53,695 nt of DNA from Thermaurantimonas aggregans (GTDB lineage Bacteria; Bacteroidota; Bacteroidia; Flavobacteriales; Schleiferiaceae). Shown piece after piece: positions 41,657-51,077 of the stretch. The DNA lies in the NCBI RefSeq assembly GCF_003851885.1, contig NZ_BHZE01000020.1, forward strand, positions 1 to 53,695, read 5' to 3'. Both the position numbers and the translations under genes were made by a program. A model generated the notes under the pieces. That model ran no database searches and had not been told where the DNA came from. It was given only the letters and a program-made list of their open reading frames with translations. Every line of letters begins with the position of its first letter. Position 1 is the stretch's first letter.

Positions 41657-42736
41657 TTACCACTTTTTGTATATAACTCCTGAGCTGTGGTCGCTCATGG
41701 CTCCGGTCACAGAGCTCAGCACATTTACCCGATCATGCCAGCGCAAATATCCCATCAATGCAAAAATGATAGCCTCTTTAAATTCGACTGTCGCTTGATC
41801 GGGAACAATAATTTCAGCATTTGTGTTTTGCTTCAGTTTTTCAATGAGTGTAGGATGATATGCACCACCGCCTGTTACGAGCACTTTACCCGACTTAGGC
41901 ATGTCGCTTGAAATGCGCTGCACAATGTGTTCTAGAGCTGTATGCATTAAGTCGCGAGGGTCAAATGCGGGCTCATATATTTGATCGAGAAATACGGATT
42001 CTATCCATTCGCGACCAAGTGATTTAGGAGGAGGTTTTTTGTAATAATCGATATTCTCCCACTGTCGAAATAGGTCAGAAATAAATTTACCCTTTGATGA
42101 GTACTTTCCATCGCGGTCCATGCAATCGCCAAGCCGCTCTGCCCATCTATTCAGAACAAAGTTTACAGGGCAAATGTCCCAAGCTCTTCGTTTTCCATTA
42201 ATTTTCAAACTAATGTTTGCAAATCCTCCCAGATTCAAACACGCATCGAACTCGCCAAAGAGCAATTCATCGCCAATAGGTACTAAAGGAGCCCCTTGCC
42301 CACCCAGAGCCACATCTTGACTTCTGAAGTCGCAAACCACATGAAAGCCAGTCAGTGCCATGATAGTAGCTCCATGTCCTAACTGAAGGGTAAGCCCCGT
42401 ATCAGGCTCATGAAAAATGGTGTGACCATGCGAGCTTATTAAAATATTGTTTATGGTCTCACTTGGATATCCATAAACTGCTTTTTTAAAAGTTTCGCTC
42501 TCTATAAAGCGAAGGATCTGGAAGGCGATGTATCGGCCGTAGTGCACATTCATACTACAGAGATATAAGCCACCTTTGGTATGTAGTTGGCTAAGTTCTT
42601 CTTTCCACTCTCTGTCGTATTCCAAAGTAGTGGCCGCCAAAAGCTTGTATCTAACCGGGTTAAATCCGTCAAATTCACAGAGTGCCAGATCAATTCCATC
42701 CAAGGAAGTACCTGACATTACACCGATTACAAGCAT
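41657..42736 (-). CDS. anmK: Anhydro-N-acetylmuramic acid kinase
   Basis: AnmK phosphorylates and opens 1,6-anhydro-MurNAc from recycled peptidoglycan, giving MurNAc-6-P. The 359-residue protein has the ASKHA-fold opening IGVMSGTSLDGIDLAL with D13, then ISSHGHTIFHEPD near residue 106, VVCDFRSQDVALGGQGAPLVPIGD near residue 133 with the catalytic-region Asp, LNLGGFANIS near residue 167 and the C-terminal LVTGGGAYHPTLIE near residue 285. No other recycling gene is adjacent. Its stop is 9 bases from the convergent hemN stop, without a hairpin between them. Confidence 0.95.
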   Translation of the reverse strand: MLVIGVMSGTSLDGIDLALCEFDGFNPVRYKLLAATTLEYDREWKEELSQLHTKGGLYLCSMNVHYGRYIAFQILRFIESETFKKAVYGYPSETINNILISSHGHTIFHEPDTGLTLQLGHGATIMALTGFHVVCDFRSQDVALGGQGAPLVPIGDELLFGEFDACLNLGGFANISLKINGKRRAWDICPVNFVLNRWAERLGDCMDRDGKYSSKGKFISDLFRQWENIDYYKKPPPKSLGREWIESVFLDQIYEPAFDPRDLMHTALEHIVQRISSDMPKSGKVLVTGGGAYHPTLIEKLKQNTNAEIIVPDQATVEFKEAIIFALMGYLRWHDRVNVLSSVTGAMSDHSSGVIYKKW

Positions 42737-42806
42737 GTAAGATTAAAATGAGCCGTAAAAGTACCTATTCGAGCTGAATGAGTAATGAAAATAAAGCAAA
42801 AAGAAA

Positions 42807-42827
42807 TGTCTCAACGATTTTGAGACA
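42807..42827 (-). terminator. Probable terminator of the small membrane protein gene
   Basis: TGTCTCAA (42807-42814) and TTGAGACA (42820-42827) form a perfect 8-bp stem with a 5-base loop. On the minus strand it is followed by TTTCTTTTTG, a weak T tract. It lies between the 55-residue gene (42917-43084) and anmK. Confidence 0.55.
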
Positions 42828-42838
42828 GTTAAAAAGAA

Positions 42839-42907
42839 AGCTGTACATCACTAGCTCTGGTGAAAGATGCACAGCTGATCGCTAATATCAAAAAAAAAAA
42901 AAAAAAA
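42839..42907. repeat. Imperfect hairpin and A18 homopolymer
   Basis: AGCTGT (42839-42844) and ACAGCT (42871-42876) enclose a second partial stem (CATCAC against GTG and GATG). A run of 18 A (42890-42907) follows just before the small gene's stop region. The 180-base gap 42737-42916 contains no other signal. The hairpin could be an RNA structure at the end of the small gene's transcript. That is inferred. Confidence 0.45.
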
Positions 42908-42916
42908 ACTTCAAAA

Positions 42917-43084
42917 TTATCGCTCTCCAGCCTTTTCGTGCTTACGCATTTCGGTAAGCCAATATATGAATGCTGCAAAACCAATAAAAAGAAGCAAATA
43001 GTTTGGGATGTTTCCTAAAACGGGAAGGATTTGAAACGTCCATTCAAAAAAATCGGCCAATGCGTAAGCTATCTTTGATACCAT
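42917..43084 (-). CDS. Small membrane protein (DUF6341-like)
   Basis: A 55-residue protein with an amphipathic start (MVSKIAYALADFFEWTFQIL) and one membrane helix in NYLLLFIGFAAFIYWLTEM, followed by a charged end KHEKAGER. From memory it resembles the DUF6341 family of Flavobacteriales: short, one helix, the IGFxAFxYWL segment. The function is unknown. ATG 43084 is chosen over a longer reading that would begin inside the promoter. It is divergent from a DUF6427-like gene with 32 bases between them. Confidence 0.65.
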   Translation of the reverse strand: MVSKIAYALADFFEWTFQILPVLGNIPNYLLLFIGFAAFIYWLTEMRKHEKAGER

Positions 43085-43100
43085 ACCCTTTATTTTGCCG

Positions 43101-43108
43101 CAAAAATA
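43101..43108 (-). promoter_or_regulatory. -7 box (TATTTTTG) of the small membrane protein gene
   Basis: On the minus strand TATTTTTG matches TAnnTTTG exactly, 16 bases before the ATG at 43084. The same TATTTTTGCGG string occurs at 39134. It lies in the 32-base gap to the divergent membrane-protein gene. Confidence 0.5.
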
Positions 43109-43116
43109 AGTACCCA

Positions 43117-44037
43117 TTGGTAGGTATCAGTAAATATTTTGAAAAAAAGACAGCCAACAAAGCAATTGTATTGATTGTTTTTGAGCTGCTTTTTTCATTT
43201 ACAGTGTTTGTTGTTCACAAATATTTGAGAAACAATCTTTCGCCATCAGTGGCTGATCTGATCGTTTTCTTCTTAATAAATTCACTCTTAATTTTTATTG
43301 TTAATTTTGTATTTGAGAGGACAGAATTAAACAGAAGTAATTTTTATTATCTTCCTATCCTTTTTGCGTTAAATACATATGTTTTTTTTAAAAGTTATAC
43401 CATCCATTTTCTTTTATTTGAACTATTCTTTATACTCGTTATGTTTTTTATTGTTAAATCGCAAAATATAGAAAATATACGCATGGATATTTTTCATTTT
43501 TCATTGGTTTTGGCAATTTTGATTTTTATATTTCCATCGAGCATTTTTTTAATTCTACCTATGATATTTCTATTGTTGTTTTTTTCAGTTTTACAAGTAT
43601 TAAATATTGTAACATTTTTGCTCTCCATTCTCTTGTCCTTTTTTTTTCTTTACAGCAATTTTTATTTCATCAAAATATTGTGGAAAGTAGATTTTTTATC
43701 CAACTTGTTCACCTATTTTGAAAAAGATCTTTTTTACTTTCAAATCAGTCAAAGTACAATTGTATTACTTGCATTTTTTTTGATTGGATTATACGAAGTT
43801 CCCCAGGCTTTGCGAAAGACTAATCTCTTCCGAAAAAACTTTTTGTACTTCTCATTGAATCTAATTCTATTTGATGTAGTTTTTGCTATTTTATTAAAAA
43901 ACTATGTCCCGAGCTTTTCATTGATTTTACTGTCATACTTATTTGGAAATTTTATTCGATTTAGGGCAAAATATTATGTTCGAGAAATCTTTTTCACTGG
44001 AGTAATACTTTCGTTAATTGTTCTTTTACTAATTTAA
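43117..44037 (+). CDS. Polytopic membrane protein (DUF6427-like)
   Basis: A 306-residue protein dominated by membrane helices, about eight to ten (for example AIVLIVFELLFSFTVFVV, LIVFFLINSLLIFIVNFVF, FHFSLVLAILIFIF and LILPMIFLLLFFSVLQVL), with F and L far above average and AT-rich DNA to match. Flavobacteriales carry a similar DUF6427 protein near a small DUF6341 protein, hence the name; I am not certain. The start is unclear. TTG at 43117 leads into VGISKYFEKK, a usual short basic lead-in. An in-frame ATG at 43003 would add 38 residues that run antisense to the small gene. The function is unknown. Confidence 0.62.
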   Translation: MVGISKYFEKKTANKAIVLIVFELLFSFTVFVVHKYLRNNLSPSVADLIVFFLINSLLIFIVNFVFERTELNRSNFYYLPILFALNTYVFFKSYTIHFLLFELFFILVMFFIVKSQNIENIRMDIFHFSLVLAILIFIFPSSIFLILPMIFLLLFFSVLQVLNIVTFLLSILLSFFFLYSNFYFIKILWKVDFLSNLFTYFEKDLFYFQISQSTIVLLAFFLIGLYEVPQALRKTNLFRKNFLYFSLNLILFDVVFAILLKNYVPSFSLILLSYLFGNFIRFRAKYYVREIFFTGVILSLIVLLLI

Positions 44038-44048
44038 AAACATAAAGT

Positions 44049-44636
44049 ATGGCGATTTACAAATTTGGAGAATTTATTCCTGTAATTCATCCCTCTGCGT
44101 ATATACATCCACAAGCTACGGTCATTGGGGATGTAATCATCGGAAAGGATGTATATGTAGGTCCCGGTGCCCGAATTCGAGGTGATTGGGGTCGAATTGT
44201 TTTAAAAGATGGTTGCAACGTGCAAGAAAACTGCGTAATACATATGTTTCCGGGTGTCACGGTCATACTCGAAGAGATGGCACACATAGGCCATGGAGCG
44301 ATGATTCACGGGGCTCACATTGGCAGAAATGTGTTGGTGGGCATGAATGCTGTTGTAATGGATGAGGTGTACATCGGAGATGAGAGCATCATCGGCGCAA
44401 TGTCGTTTGTGCCTCAAGGAATGAAAATACCCGAAAGAAGTTTGGCAGTAGGCAATCCAGCTCAAGTCATCAAAAAGATTACAGACGACATGATTGCCTG
44501 GAAGACGAAAGGAACAGAGCTCTATATGAAATTACCCGCCCAAATGCATGCCTCTTGTGTAGAGATACAACCACTTACAGAAATAGAGCCTGATAGGCCG
44601 GAACATCCTACTGACTATTTTCCACTTCGCAAGTAA
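44049..44636 (+). CDS. Gamma-carbonic-anhydrase-like hexapeptide protein (PaaY-like)
   Basis: A 195-residue left-handed beta-helix protein. The hexapeptide repeats run from IHPSAYIHPQATVIGDVIIG (residue 13) to SIIGAMSFVPQGM (about 125). Potential metal ligands are H65 (NCVIHM), H82 (AHIGHG region) and H87 (MIHGAHIG), the pattern of gamma-class carbonic anhydrases. The tail after about 150 (DDMIAWKTKGTELYMKLP) matches the PaaY/CaiE group. Some PaaY proteins are thioesterases and others of this fold are acyltransferases, so the exact activity is open. It follows the membrane-protein gene by 11 bases. Confidence 0.85.
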   Translation: MAIYKFGEFIPVIHPSAYIHPQATVIGDVIIGKDVYVGPGARIRGDWGRIVLKDGCNVQENCVIHMFPGVTVILEEMAHIGHGAMIHGAHIGRNVLVGMNAVVMDEVYIGDESIIGAMSFVPQGMKIPERSLAVGNPAQVIKKITDDMIAWKTKGTELYMKLPAQMHASCVEIQPLTEIEPDRPEHPTDYFPLRK

Positions 44637-44740
44637 GGAGAGCATTTAATTTGCCAATTTGGCGTAAATCATTTGCTTAACTTTACGATAAGAGTCAGAG
44701 GCTCGATATTTGTTGCAGAACCGAAGTTATTTTATTAAAA

Positions 44741-47700
44741 ATGATACAGAAACTCCTGGTCAAACTGTTTGGAAGCAAAAACGAAAGAGACCTGAAGGAA
44801 ATAGAACCTTATGTTAAGAAAATCAACGAGATATATCTTGGTTTAAAGTCCATATCAAATGACGAGCTCAGGGCTAAGACACTTGAATTCAAATCTAAAA
44901 TAGCTGCAGCTACACAGAGCATTACTTCTCAAATAGCTGAAAAAAGAGGTGCTGCTGATGCTACAGATGATGTAGATGAAAAGGAGAAGTTGTTTTCAGA
45001 AATCGAAAAGCTCGAAAAACAAGAGCTTGAAGTCATCGAGAAAGTCCTTCTCGAACTGCTGCCCGAAGCATTTGCCGTAGTGCGCGAAACTGCTCGTCGC
45101 TTTGATGAAAATGAATACATAGAAGTAACTGCTACTGATTTTGATCGTGCTTTGGCTGCCCGCAAGTCGAATGTACAAATTATGGAGCCCAATGCTCGAT
45201 GGTTGAGCACATGGCTGGTAGCAGGTCATCCGGTGCGATGGGATATGGTGCATTACGATGTTCAGCTCATAGGTGGCGTTGTATTACACAAAGGAAAAAT
45301 TGCTGAAATGGCAACAGGAGAAGGTAAAACGCTCGTGGCAACGCTCCCTGTCTATCTGAATGCTTTGGCCGGTAAAGGCGTACATGTAGTGACTGTAAAC
45401 GATTACCTGGCAAAGCGCGATGCCGATTGGATGGGCCCCATCTACGAGTTTCATGGCCTATCAGTAGGCTGTATCGACAAAACCCAGCCAAACTCACCCG
45501 AGCGGAAAGCAGCCTATCAGAGCGATATCACCTTCGGAACTAATTCAGAATTTGGCTTCGACTACTTGCGTGACAATATGGCACGCAGTGTAGATGAAAT
45601 TGTACAGCGCAAGCATCACTACGCCATAGTTGACGAGGTTGACTCTGTGCTCATCGACGATGCGCGTACTCCACTTATCATTTCTGGACCTACTGGAAAA
45701 AACAACCTCAAAGACTTCGAAGAGCTAAAACCCTATGTAGCAAAGTTAGTTGAGGAACAACGAAAAATTGTAACTGCTGAGCTCAACGAAGCAAAGAAAC
45801 TCATCGCAGCCGGTGACACCAAAAATGGTGGATTTCACCTGTTAAGAGCTCACAGGGGCTTGCCAAAATTCAAGCCATTAATCAAATATCTCAGTGAAGA
45901 AGGCATTAAGACCATCTTACAAAAAACAGAAAACTTTTACCTTCAAGAGCAGGGCAAGGAAATGCCCAAAGTAGATGCCGAGTTGCTCTTTACCATTGAA
46001 GAAAAAAACAACCAAATCGACCTTACTGAAAAAGGAATTGAATTCCTTTCGAAAGATACCTCTCCCGACTTCTTCGTACTGCCCGATATAGGCGCAGCCG
46101 TAGCTGAAATTGAAAAGGCTAATCTCACCCCTGAGGAAAAAATTGCCCGTAAAGATCAGTTGATGCGCGATTTTGCCATTCGCAGTGAGCGCATTCACAT
46201 CATGAACCAGCTCGTTCGTGCCTACACCATGTTTGAAAAAGACGTTGAGTACGTGGTGATGGACAACAAGGTGAAAATCGTAGATGAGCAGACTGGTCGT
46301 ATTATGGAGGGCAGGCGATATTCCGATGGCTTACACCAAGCCCTCGAAGCCAAAGAAGGCGTAAAAATTGAAGCTTCCACCCAAACCTACGCTACCATTA
46401 CCCTCCAAAACTACTTCCGCATGTACCACAAGCTGGCAGGTATGACCGGCACAGCTGAAACCGAGGCAGCCGAGTTTTGGGAAATTTACAAACTCGATGT
46501 GGTGGTTATTCCAACCAATAAACCCGTACAGCGCATCGATAAAGACGACTTGGTGTACAAGACTAAACGCGAAAAGTTTAATGCTGTTATTGAAGAAATT
46601 GTAAACCTTGTAAATCAAAACAGACCCGTACTGGTAGGTACTACCAATGTAGAAACCTCGGAGCTGCTCAGCCGAATGCTCTCGATTCGAAAAATTAAAC
46701 ACAATGTGCTCAATGCCAAACTACACCAAAAAGAAGCGGAAATCGTAGCCGAAGCAGGACGTCCCGGCACCGTTACCATAGCTACCAATATGGCTGGTAG
46801 GGGTACCGATATAAAACTAACTCCCGAAAGCCGTGCAGCCGGAGGCTTAGCTATATTGGGTACCGAACGGCATGACTCTCGCCGTGTCGATCGCCAGCTT
46901 AGAGGTCGTGCAGGACGCCAGGGCGATCCGGGTTCTTCCCAATTCTTCCTTTCGCTCGAAGACAACTTGATGCGCCTCTTTGGATCCGAGCGTCTGGCAT
47001 CAATCATGGATAAGCTCGGCCATAAAGAGGGCGACATCATTCAGCATCCGATGGTGACTAAATCCATTGAGCGCGCTCAGAAGAAGGTTGAAGAAAACAA
47101 CTTTGGTATTCGTAAGCGACTGCTGGAGTACGACGATGTAATGAACAAGCAGCGCGAAGTGATCTATCGCTGGCGTCGGAACGCGCTCTACGGTGAAAAG
47201 TTGGCCATCGACCTTGCCGATGCCATCTATCAAACTTGTGCCAGCACTGTTGAGTCGTACAAAGACGCAAAAGACTACGAAGCTTTTCGCGTCGAATTGG
47301 CTAGATATTTTGGCACTGATGCACCCTTCTCAAAAGATGACTTCGAGAAAAAAGACGCCGAAACACTCATCGCCATGCTTTATACTTCGGTTATGGACCA
47401 CTACCACAAAAAGTCAGAAGCCATAGCCGAGCGAGCATGGCCTGCCATCAAAAACGTGTATGAAACCCACGGTGCGCAGTTTCAGAACATTCTGATTCCA
47501 TTTACTGACGGTCATAAAGGCATTCAGATCGCTGCTGATTTAAAAAAGGCATACGAAACCAAGTGTAGGTCAGTGATTCGAGATTTTGAAAAATCTGTTA
47601 CACTAACCCTTATCGATGAAGCATGGAAAGATCACTTGCGCGATATGGACGACCTACGTCAGGCAGTGCAAGGCGCTGTGTATGAGCAAAAAGATCCCCT

Positions 47701-48061
47701 GTTGATTTACAAATTTGAATCGTTTGAGCTCTTCAAGCGCATGAAGGAAAATCTCAACAGAGACTTGGTTTCCTTCTTGATGCATGCCTACATACCCATG
47801 GAAAATCAGCAACCTGTAAGTGCTCCCGCACCAGCTCGCCAAGTTCGCACCCGCCAAGAAGCGCTTGTCACTTCAGGACCCGGTTCATCTTCATCTGATG
47901 AATCTGTGAGGAGCGCCCCAAGGCCTATTGTGAGTGACAAAAAATACGGCCGAAACGACCACGTCGTGATCCAAAACCTTACAACAGGCGAGAAGAAGAA
48001 ACTCAAATACAAGCAGGCAATCCCCCTACTGCAATCAGGGGCTTGGGTAATTGTTGACTAA
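44741..48061 (+). CDS. secA: Preprotein translocase ATPase SecA
   Basis: The motor of the Sec export system, 1,106 residues. Walker A is TGEGKTLVA at about 192-200, Walker [16 protein letters not shown] at 298-312, and the second nucleotide domain carries [11 protein letters not shown] and [21 protein letters not shown] near residues 685-745. It is larger than E. coli SecA (901) through an insert at about 330-460 that is common in Bacteroidota. The C-terminus reads [20 protein letters not shown] and ends WVIVD. The GRND start of the usual zinc motif is kept, but the CxCxSGxxxxxCH ligands are gone. The gene is transcribed alone after a 104-base gap. Confidence 0.96.
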   Translation: MIQKLLVKLFGSKNERDLKEIEPYVKKINEIYLGLKSISNDELRAKTLEFKSKIAAATQSITSQIAEKRGAADATDDVDEKEKLFSEIEKLEKQELEVIEKVLLELLPEAFAVVRETARRFDENEYIEVTATDFDRALAARKSNVQIMEPNARWLSTWLVAGHPVRWDMVHYDVQLIGGVVLHKGKIAEMATGEGKTLVATLPVYLNALAGKGVHVVTVNDYLAKRDADWMGPIYEFHGLSVGCIDKTQPNSPERKAAYQSDITFGTNSEFGFDYLRDNMARSVDEIVQRKHHYAIVDEVDSVLIDDARTPLIISGPTGKNNLKDFEELKPYVAKLVEEQRKIVTAELNEAKKLIAAGDTKNGGFHLLRAHRGLPKFKPLIKYLSEEGIKTILQKTENFYLQEQGKEMPKVDAELLFTIEEKNNQIDLTEKGIEFLSKDTSPDFFVLPDIGAAVAEIEKANLTPEEKIARKDQLMRDFAIRSERIHIMNQLVRAYTMFEKDVEYVVMDNKVKIVDEQTGRIMEGRRYSDGLHQALEAKEGVKIEASTQTYATITLQNYFRMYHKLAGMTGTAETEAAEFWEIYKLDVVVIPTNKPVQRIDKDDLVYKTKREKFNAVIEEIVNLVNQNRPVLVGTTNVETSELLSRMLSIRKIKHNVLNAKLHQKEAEIVAEAGRPGTVTIATNMAGRGTDIKLTPESRAAGGLAILGTERHDSRRVDRQLRGRAGRQGDPGSSQFFLSLEDNLMRLFGSERLASIMDKLGHKEGDIIQHPMVTKSIERAQKKVEENNFGIRKRLLEYDDVMNKQREVIYRWRRNALYGEKLAIDLADAIYQTCASTVESYKDAKDYEAFRVELARYFGTDAPFSKDDFEKKDAETLIAMLYTSVMDHYHKKSEAIAERAWPAIKNVYETHGAQFQNILIPFTDGHKGIQIAADLKKAYETKCRSVIRDFEKSVTLTLIDEAWKDHLRDMDDLRQAVQGAVYEQKDPLLIYKFESFELFKRMKENLNRDLVSFLMHAYIPMENQQPVSAPAPARQVRTRQEALVTSGPGSSSSDESVRSAPRPIVSDKKYGRNDHVVIQNLTTGEKKKLKYKQAIPLLQSGAWVIVD

Positions 48062-48066
48062 TCAAC

Positions 48067-48726
48067 TTATCCGAGAAAAGCTCTTAATTCATCAGGGTCT
48101 GTTGCTGTCATCAGGCCCTGAATTTTTTTTTGTTCAACAATGTTTACTAAAAGGTTTAAATGTTCGGGATTCTTTAAAAAATCAAAAGACTCTCTTTTCA
48201 GAATCAATGTAGCTGTAGAATGAGTTTTTAAAAAATTTTTGTACGCTTCAGATAGCTTCTCGAGATATTCAGGTTCGATTTTTTTTTCGAACCATCGACC
48301 TCTTTGTTGAATGTTTTTTAAAAGTGTATTTGTTTCAGCGCTTAAGAAAATCAACAAGTCCGGCTTGCGAATTTTTTTAAACAACATATCAAAAAAGTGT
48401 TCATACAAAAAATACTCTTTTTCCGATAGATTAACCGAAGCAAAAAGTTTTGATTTGAAAGGATGATAATCTGAAACAAAAACAGGCTGAAATAAATCAA
48501 TTTCGATCAGCAAATCGTGCAACTGCTGATAGCGCTCTGCCATAAAAGCCATTTCAACCGTAAAAGCCCAACGCTCGGGATTAGAGTAAAATTCGTTTAA
48601 AAACGGATTGTCAGCAAATTGTTCTAAAATCACTCGAGCATCAAGGGCCCTGGCTAAGAGCGTGGCTAACGTAGTTTTTCCAGCACCAATATTTCCTTCA
48701 ATTGCGATGTAATAGGGTTCTTTCAT
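48067..48726 (-). CDS. Deoxynucleoside kinase
   Basis: A 219-residue dNK-family kinase. The P-loop is EGNIGAGKTTLA at 9-20, then ILEQFADNPFLNEFYSNPERWAFTVEMAFMAERYQQ (about 34-70), with the E and R residues that bind the deoxynucleoside. DLLIFLSAETNTLLKNIQQRGRWFEKKIEPEYLEKL (near residues 135-170) holds the ERS-equivalent and lid region. It phosphorylates deoxynucleosides for salvage. Base preference (dG/dA or dC/dT) cannot be deduced. The ATG overlaps the folK stop (ATGA), and the folK-dNK pair is a regular Bacteroidota arrangement. Its end lies 5 bases from the convergent secA stop. Confidence 0.92.
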   Translation of the reverse strand: MKEPYYIAIEGNIGAGKTTLATLLARALDARVILEQFADNPFLNEFYSNPERWAFTVEMAFMAERYQQLHDLLIEIDLFQPVFVSDYHPFKSKLFASVNLSEKEYFLYEHFFDMLFKKIRKPDLLIFLSAETNTLLKNIQQRGRWFEKKIEPEYLEKLSEAYKNFLKTHSTATLILKRESFDFLKNPEHLNLLVNIVEQKKIQGLMTATDPDELRAFLG

Positions 48727-49217
48727 GCAACTTTGATTACCATAGAGGTATCGCTACATTCTTCCAACAGTTGTAAGCAAGATTTTTTTAATAAAGGATG
48801 CAGCCAATCAGGTGTAAGCTCACTTACAGGTATAAGCGTAAATTTCCGCAAATGCATACGAGGATGAGGTATTTGTACTAATTCCGAATGTTCAACCTCT
48901 TCAAAAGCGTGCACAATATCTAAATCCAATGTTCGAGAAGTGTATTGTCCCTTCAGTGAGCGAAGTCGTCCGCACTGAGATTCAACAGAAAGTAAGATAG
49001 ACATCAACATGCCTGCATTATGTCTTGTTTTAATTTCGATGGCTTGGTTCAAAAATTCAGCTCCCATCATTTGCCAAGGTTCTGTGGCGTAGAGCGATGA
49101 TTCTTTAAGAATTTCAATACCGTGTTGTATCAAAAGCGCTTTTGCCTCCCTGAAAGTTTCTTTCACATCGCCTACATTTCCACCAAGCAGTAGTATGTAT
49201 TTTTTACCTTCGTTCAT
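48723..49217 (-). CDS. folK: 2-amino-4-hydroxy-6-hydroxymethyldihydropteridine pyrophosphokinase
   Basis: The folate pathway kinase HPPK, 164 residues. YILLLGGNVGDVKETF at the start is the family opening, SLYATEPWQMMGAEFLNQAIEIKT near residue 40 binds the pterin, GRLRSLKGQYTSRTLDLDIVHA near residue 87 contains the ATP/Mg motif R-x-LDLDI, and IPHPRMHLRKFTLIPVSEL near residue 116 closes the site. It uses the product of FolB, which is encoded at 19290-19637. It is the first gene of a folK-deoxynucleoside kinase unit, divergent from sppA across 65 bases. Confidence 0.95.
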   Translation of the reverse strand: MNEGKKYILLLGGNVGDVKETFREAKALLIQHGIEILKESSLYATEPWQMMGAEFLNQAIEIKTRHNAGMLMSILLSVESQCGRLRSLKGQYTSRTLDLDIVHAFEEVEHSELVQIPHPRMHLRKFTLIPVSELTPDWLHPLLKKSCLQLLEECSDTSMVIKVA

Positions 49218-49282
49218 TCTAATAGGTGTACAGTTCAGTCACAAGTGATTGTATCATTGCAAACTAAACACACAATCTGTCT

Positions 49283-51046
49283 ATGAAAACATTTTTTAAA
49301 ATGCTAATTGCCAGCATTCTTGGTGGCGCAATATTGATTTTCCTAATCGTTTTTACCCTCATTGGCATTGGAATGGCCGGTCAGAAAGAGTTTGAACTGA
49401 AAGAAAATGCTGTACTTTTTCTTGATTTAAATTACCCCATCAATGAGCGGGAATCAAAAAATCCTTTTGAAAACTTTGATCCTATCAGAGGCCAGTCACA
49501 AAAAACGGTAGGTCTTTATGAAATTGTAAAAGCAATAAAGGAAGCCGAAGAAAACGAAAAGATTGCCGGTATCTATATCAATGCCGGAAGTGTGGTGGCA
49601 GGTATGGGCACATTAAAAGAAATAAGAGATGCACTGGTAAAATTTAAGAAATCCGGTAAGTTTATCATTGCCTTTGACGAAAACTTGTCGCAGCGCGGTT
49701 ACTACTTAAGTAGTGTGGCCGACAGTATATATGTACCCGAAGAAGGAATTGTTGAATTCGGAGGTCTTTCCACTGCTGTGCCCTTTTACCGAAAGTTTTT
49801 AGAGAATGTGGGTATTAAAGCAGAGGTAGTTCGCGGCAGTAACAACAAGTTTAAATCGGCCGTTGAGCCCTTTCTTGAATATCAAATTAGCGAGGCAAAC
49901 CGAGAACAAATCTCTACATTTCAAAATTCTATCTGGTCAGTACTTCGTGCTGATATAGCTACCTCTCGAAACATTTCTCCAGAGAAGCTCGACGAAATAG
50001 CCAACACTCGTGAAGCCACCATGCCACAAAGAGCTGCTGAGCTTGGCTTGATCACGCGCACAGCTTATTTAGATGAAGTAAGGGATGTATTAGTTTCCTT
50101 AACAAATAAGGAAAAATTCGAAGATGTACAATTGGCATCAGCTTCCCAAGTAGCATCTTTAAAAAAATCTTCGAAAGACAAAACAAAATCGAGCAGAGAC
50201 CGCATAGCTATCGTTTTTGCTCAAGGCGAGATAGGCAGTGGAGAGGGCAGCGATACAGAAATAGGAAGCGATCGCATAGCTGAGGCCATTCGCAAGGCGC
50301 ATGAAGATGAAAAAGTAAAAGCCATCGTCATGCGCGTGAATAGTCCTGGGGGGGCTGTTTTGGCCAGCGACATTATTTTAAGAGAAGTCATTCGAGCTAA
50401 AGAGAAGAAACCCTTCATTGTCTCATTTGGTGATTTGGCTGCTTCGGGTGGATACTACATTTCTTGTATGGCTGATACCATTGTAGCCCAACCCACTACT
50501 ATTACTGGATCTATTGGAGTATTCGGTTTGTTCTTCAGCGCTCAAGATCTGTTAAATAACAAACTCGGAATACGCTTCGATGTGGTAAAAACACACGAAT
50601 ATGCTGATTTTGGAGCTATTGACCGTCCTTTGCGCGAGAGCGAGCGGCAATACTTACAGCGATATATCGATAAGTTTTACGGAGGATTCTTGAAGAAGGT
50701 AGCTACCGGTCGTAGCCTCGATTCTCTTTACGTTGATAGCATAGGGCAGGGGAGAGTCTGGACCGGCGAGTGGGGTCTGAAGCTCGGGCTTGTTGATGTA
50801 TTGGGTGGATTGCAGGATGCTATCGACATCGCTGCGAAAAAAGCTGGACTTGAAACATATAAAATTGTAACTTACCCCGAGCCAGAAGATCCAATTACAG
50901 CAATTTTGAAGCAATTAGGCCTCGATCCTCAGTCGAAGATCAAAAAACAACTTGGAATGTTTTATCCTTATTATGAAAAAATAAAAAATCTCTACAAACA
51001 ACAGGGACTTTTAATGCGTATGGAGTACGACCTCCTTATTCAGTAG
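49283..51046 (+). CDS. sppA: Signal peptide peptidase SppA, 67-kDa type
   Basis: A membrane-bound serine protease of 587 residues with tandem S49 domains that clears signal peptides after export. One membrane helix is at about 6-30 (KMLIASILGGAILIFLIVF). The general-base lysine is K191 in NKFKSAVEPF and the nucleophile is S388 in FGDLAASGGYYIS, the two-domain layout of E. coli SppA (K209/S409). A charged linker (LKKSSKDKTKSSRDR) near residue 293 joins the domains. VNSPGGAVLASD near residue 352 is the oxyanion-hole region. The ATG lies 65 bases from divergent folK. The next gene starts within about 30 bases. Confidence 0.94.
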   Translation: MKTFFKMLIASILGGAILIFLIVFTLIGIGMAGQKEFELKENAVLFLDLNYPINERESKNPFENFDPIRGQSQKTVGLYEIVKAIKEAEENEKIAGIYINAGSVVAGMGTLKEIRDALVKFKKSGKFIIAFDENLSQRGYYLSSVADSIYVPEEGIVEFGGLSTAVPFYRKFLENVGIKAEVVRGSNNKFKSAVEPFLEYQISEANREQISTFQNSIWSVLRADIATSRNISPEKLDEIANTREATMPQRAAELGLITRTAYLDEVRDVLVSLTNKEKFEDVQLASASQVASLKKSSKDKTKSSRDRIAIVFAQGEIGSGEGSDTEIGSDRIAEAIRKAHEDEKVKAIVMRVNSPGGAVLASDIILREVIRAKEKKPFIVSFGDLAASGGYYISCMADTIVAQPTTITGSIGVFGLFFSAQDLLNNKLGIRFDVVKTHEYADFGAIDRPLRESERQYLQRYIDKFYGGFLKKVATGRSLDSLYVDSIGQGRVWTGEWGLKLGLVDVLGGLQDAIDIAAKKAGLETYKIVTYPEPEDPITAILKQLGLDPQSKIKKQLGMFYPYYEKIKNLYKQQGLLMRMEYDLLIQ

Positions 51047-51077
51047 TAAGTTGAACTCAGCATCCGAAATATCAAAC

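Noticed and set aside
43003-43116. N-terminal extension of the DUF6427-like gene from ATG 43003
   Set aside because: The added 38 codons run antisense to the small membrane gene and its promoter and do not look like the family's start.
51047-51077. Riboswitch (preQ1-type) before the queuosine precursor transporter
   Set aside because: Only 31 bases separate sppA from ATG 51078, too few for an aptamer, and no pseudoknot pattern is visible.
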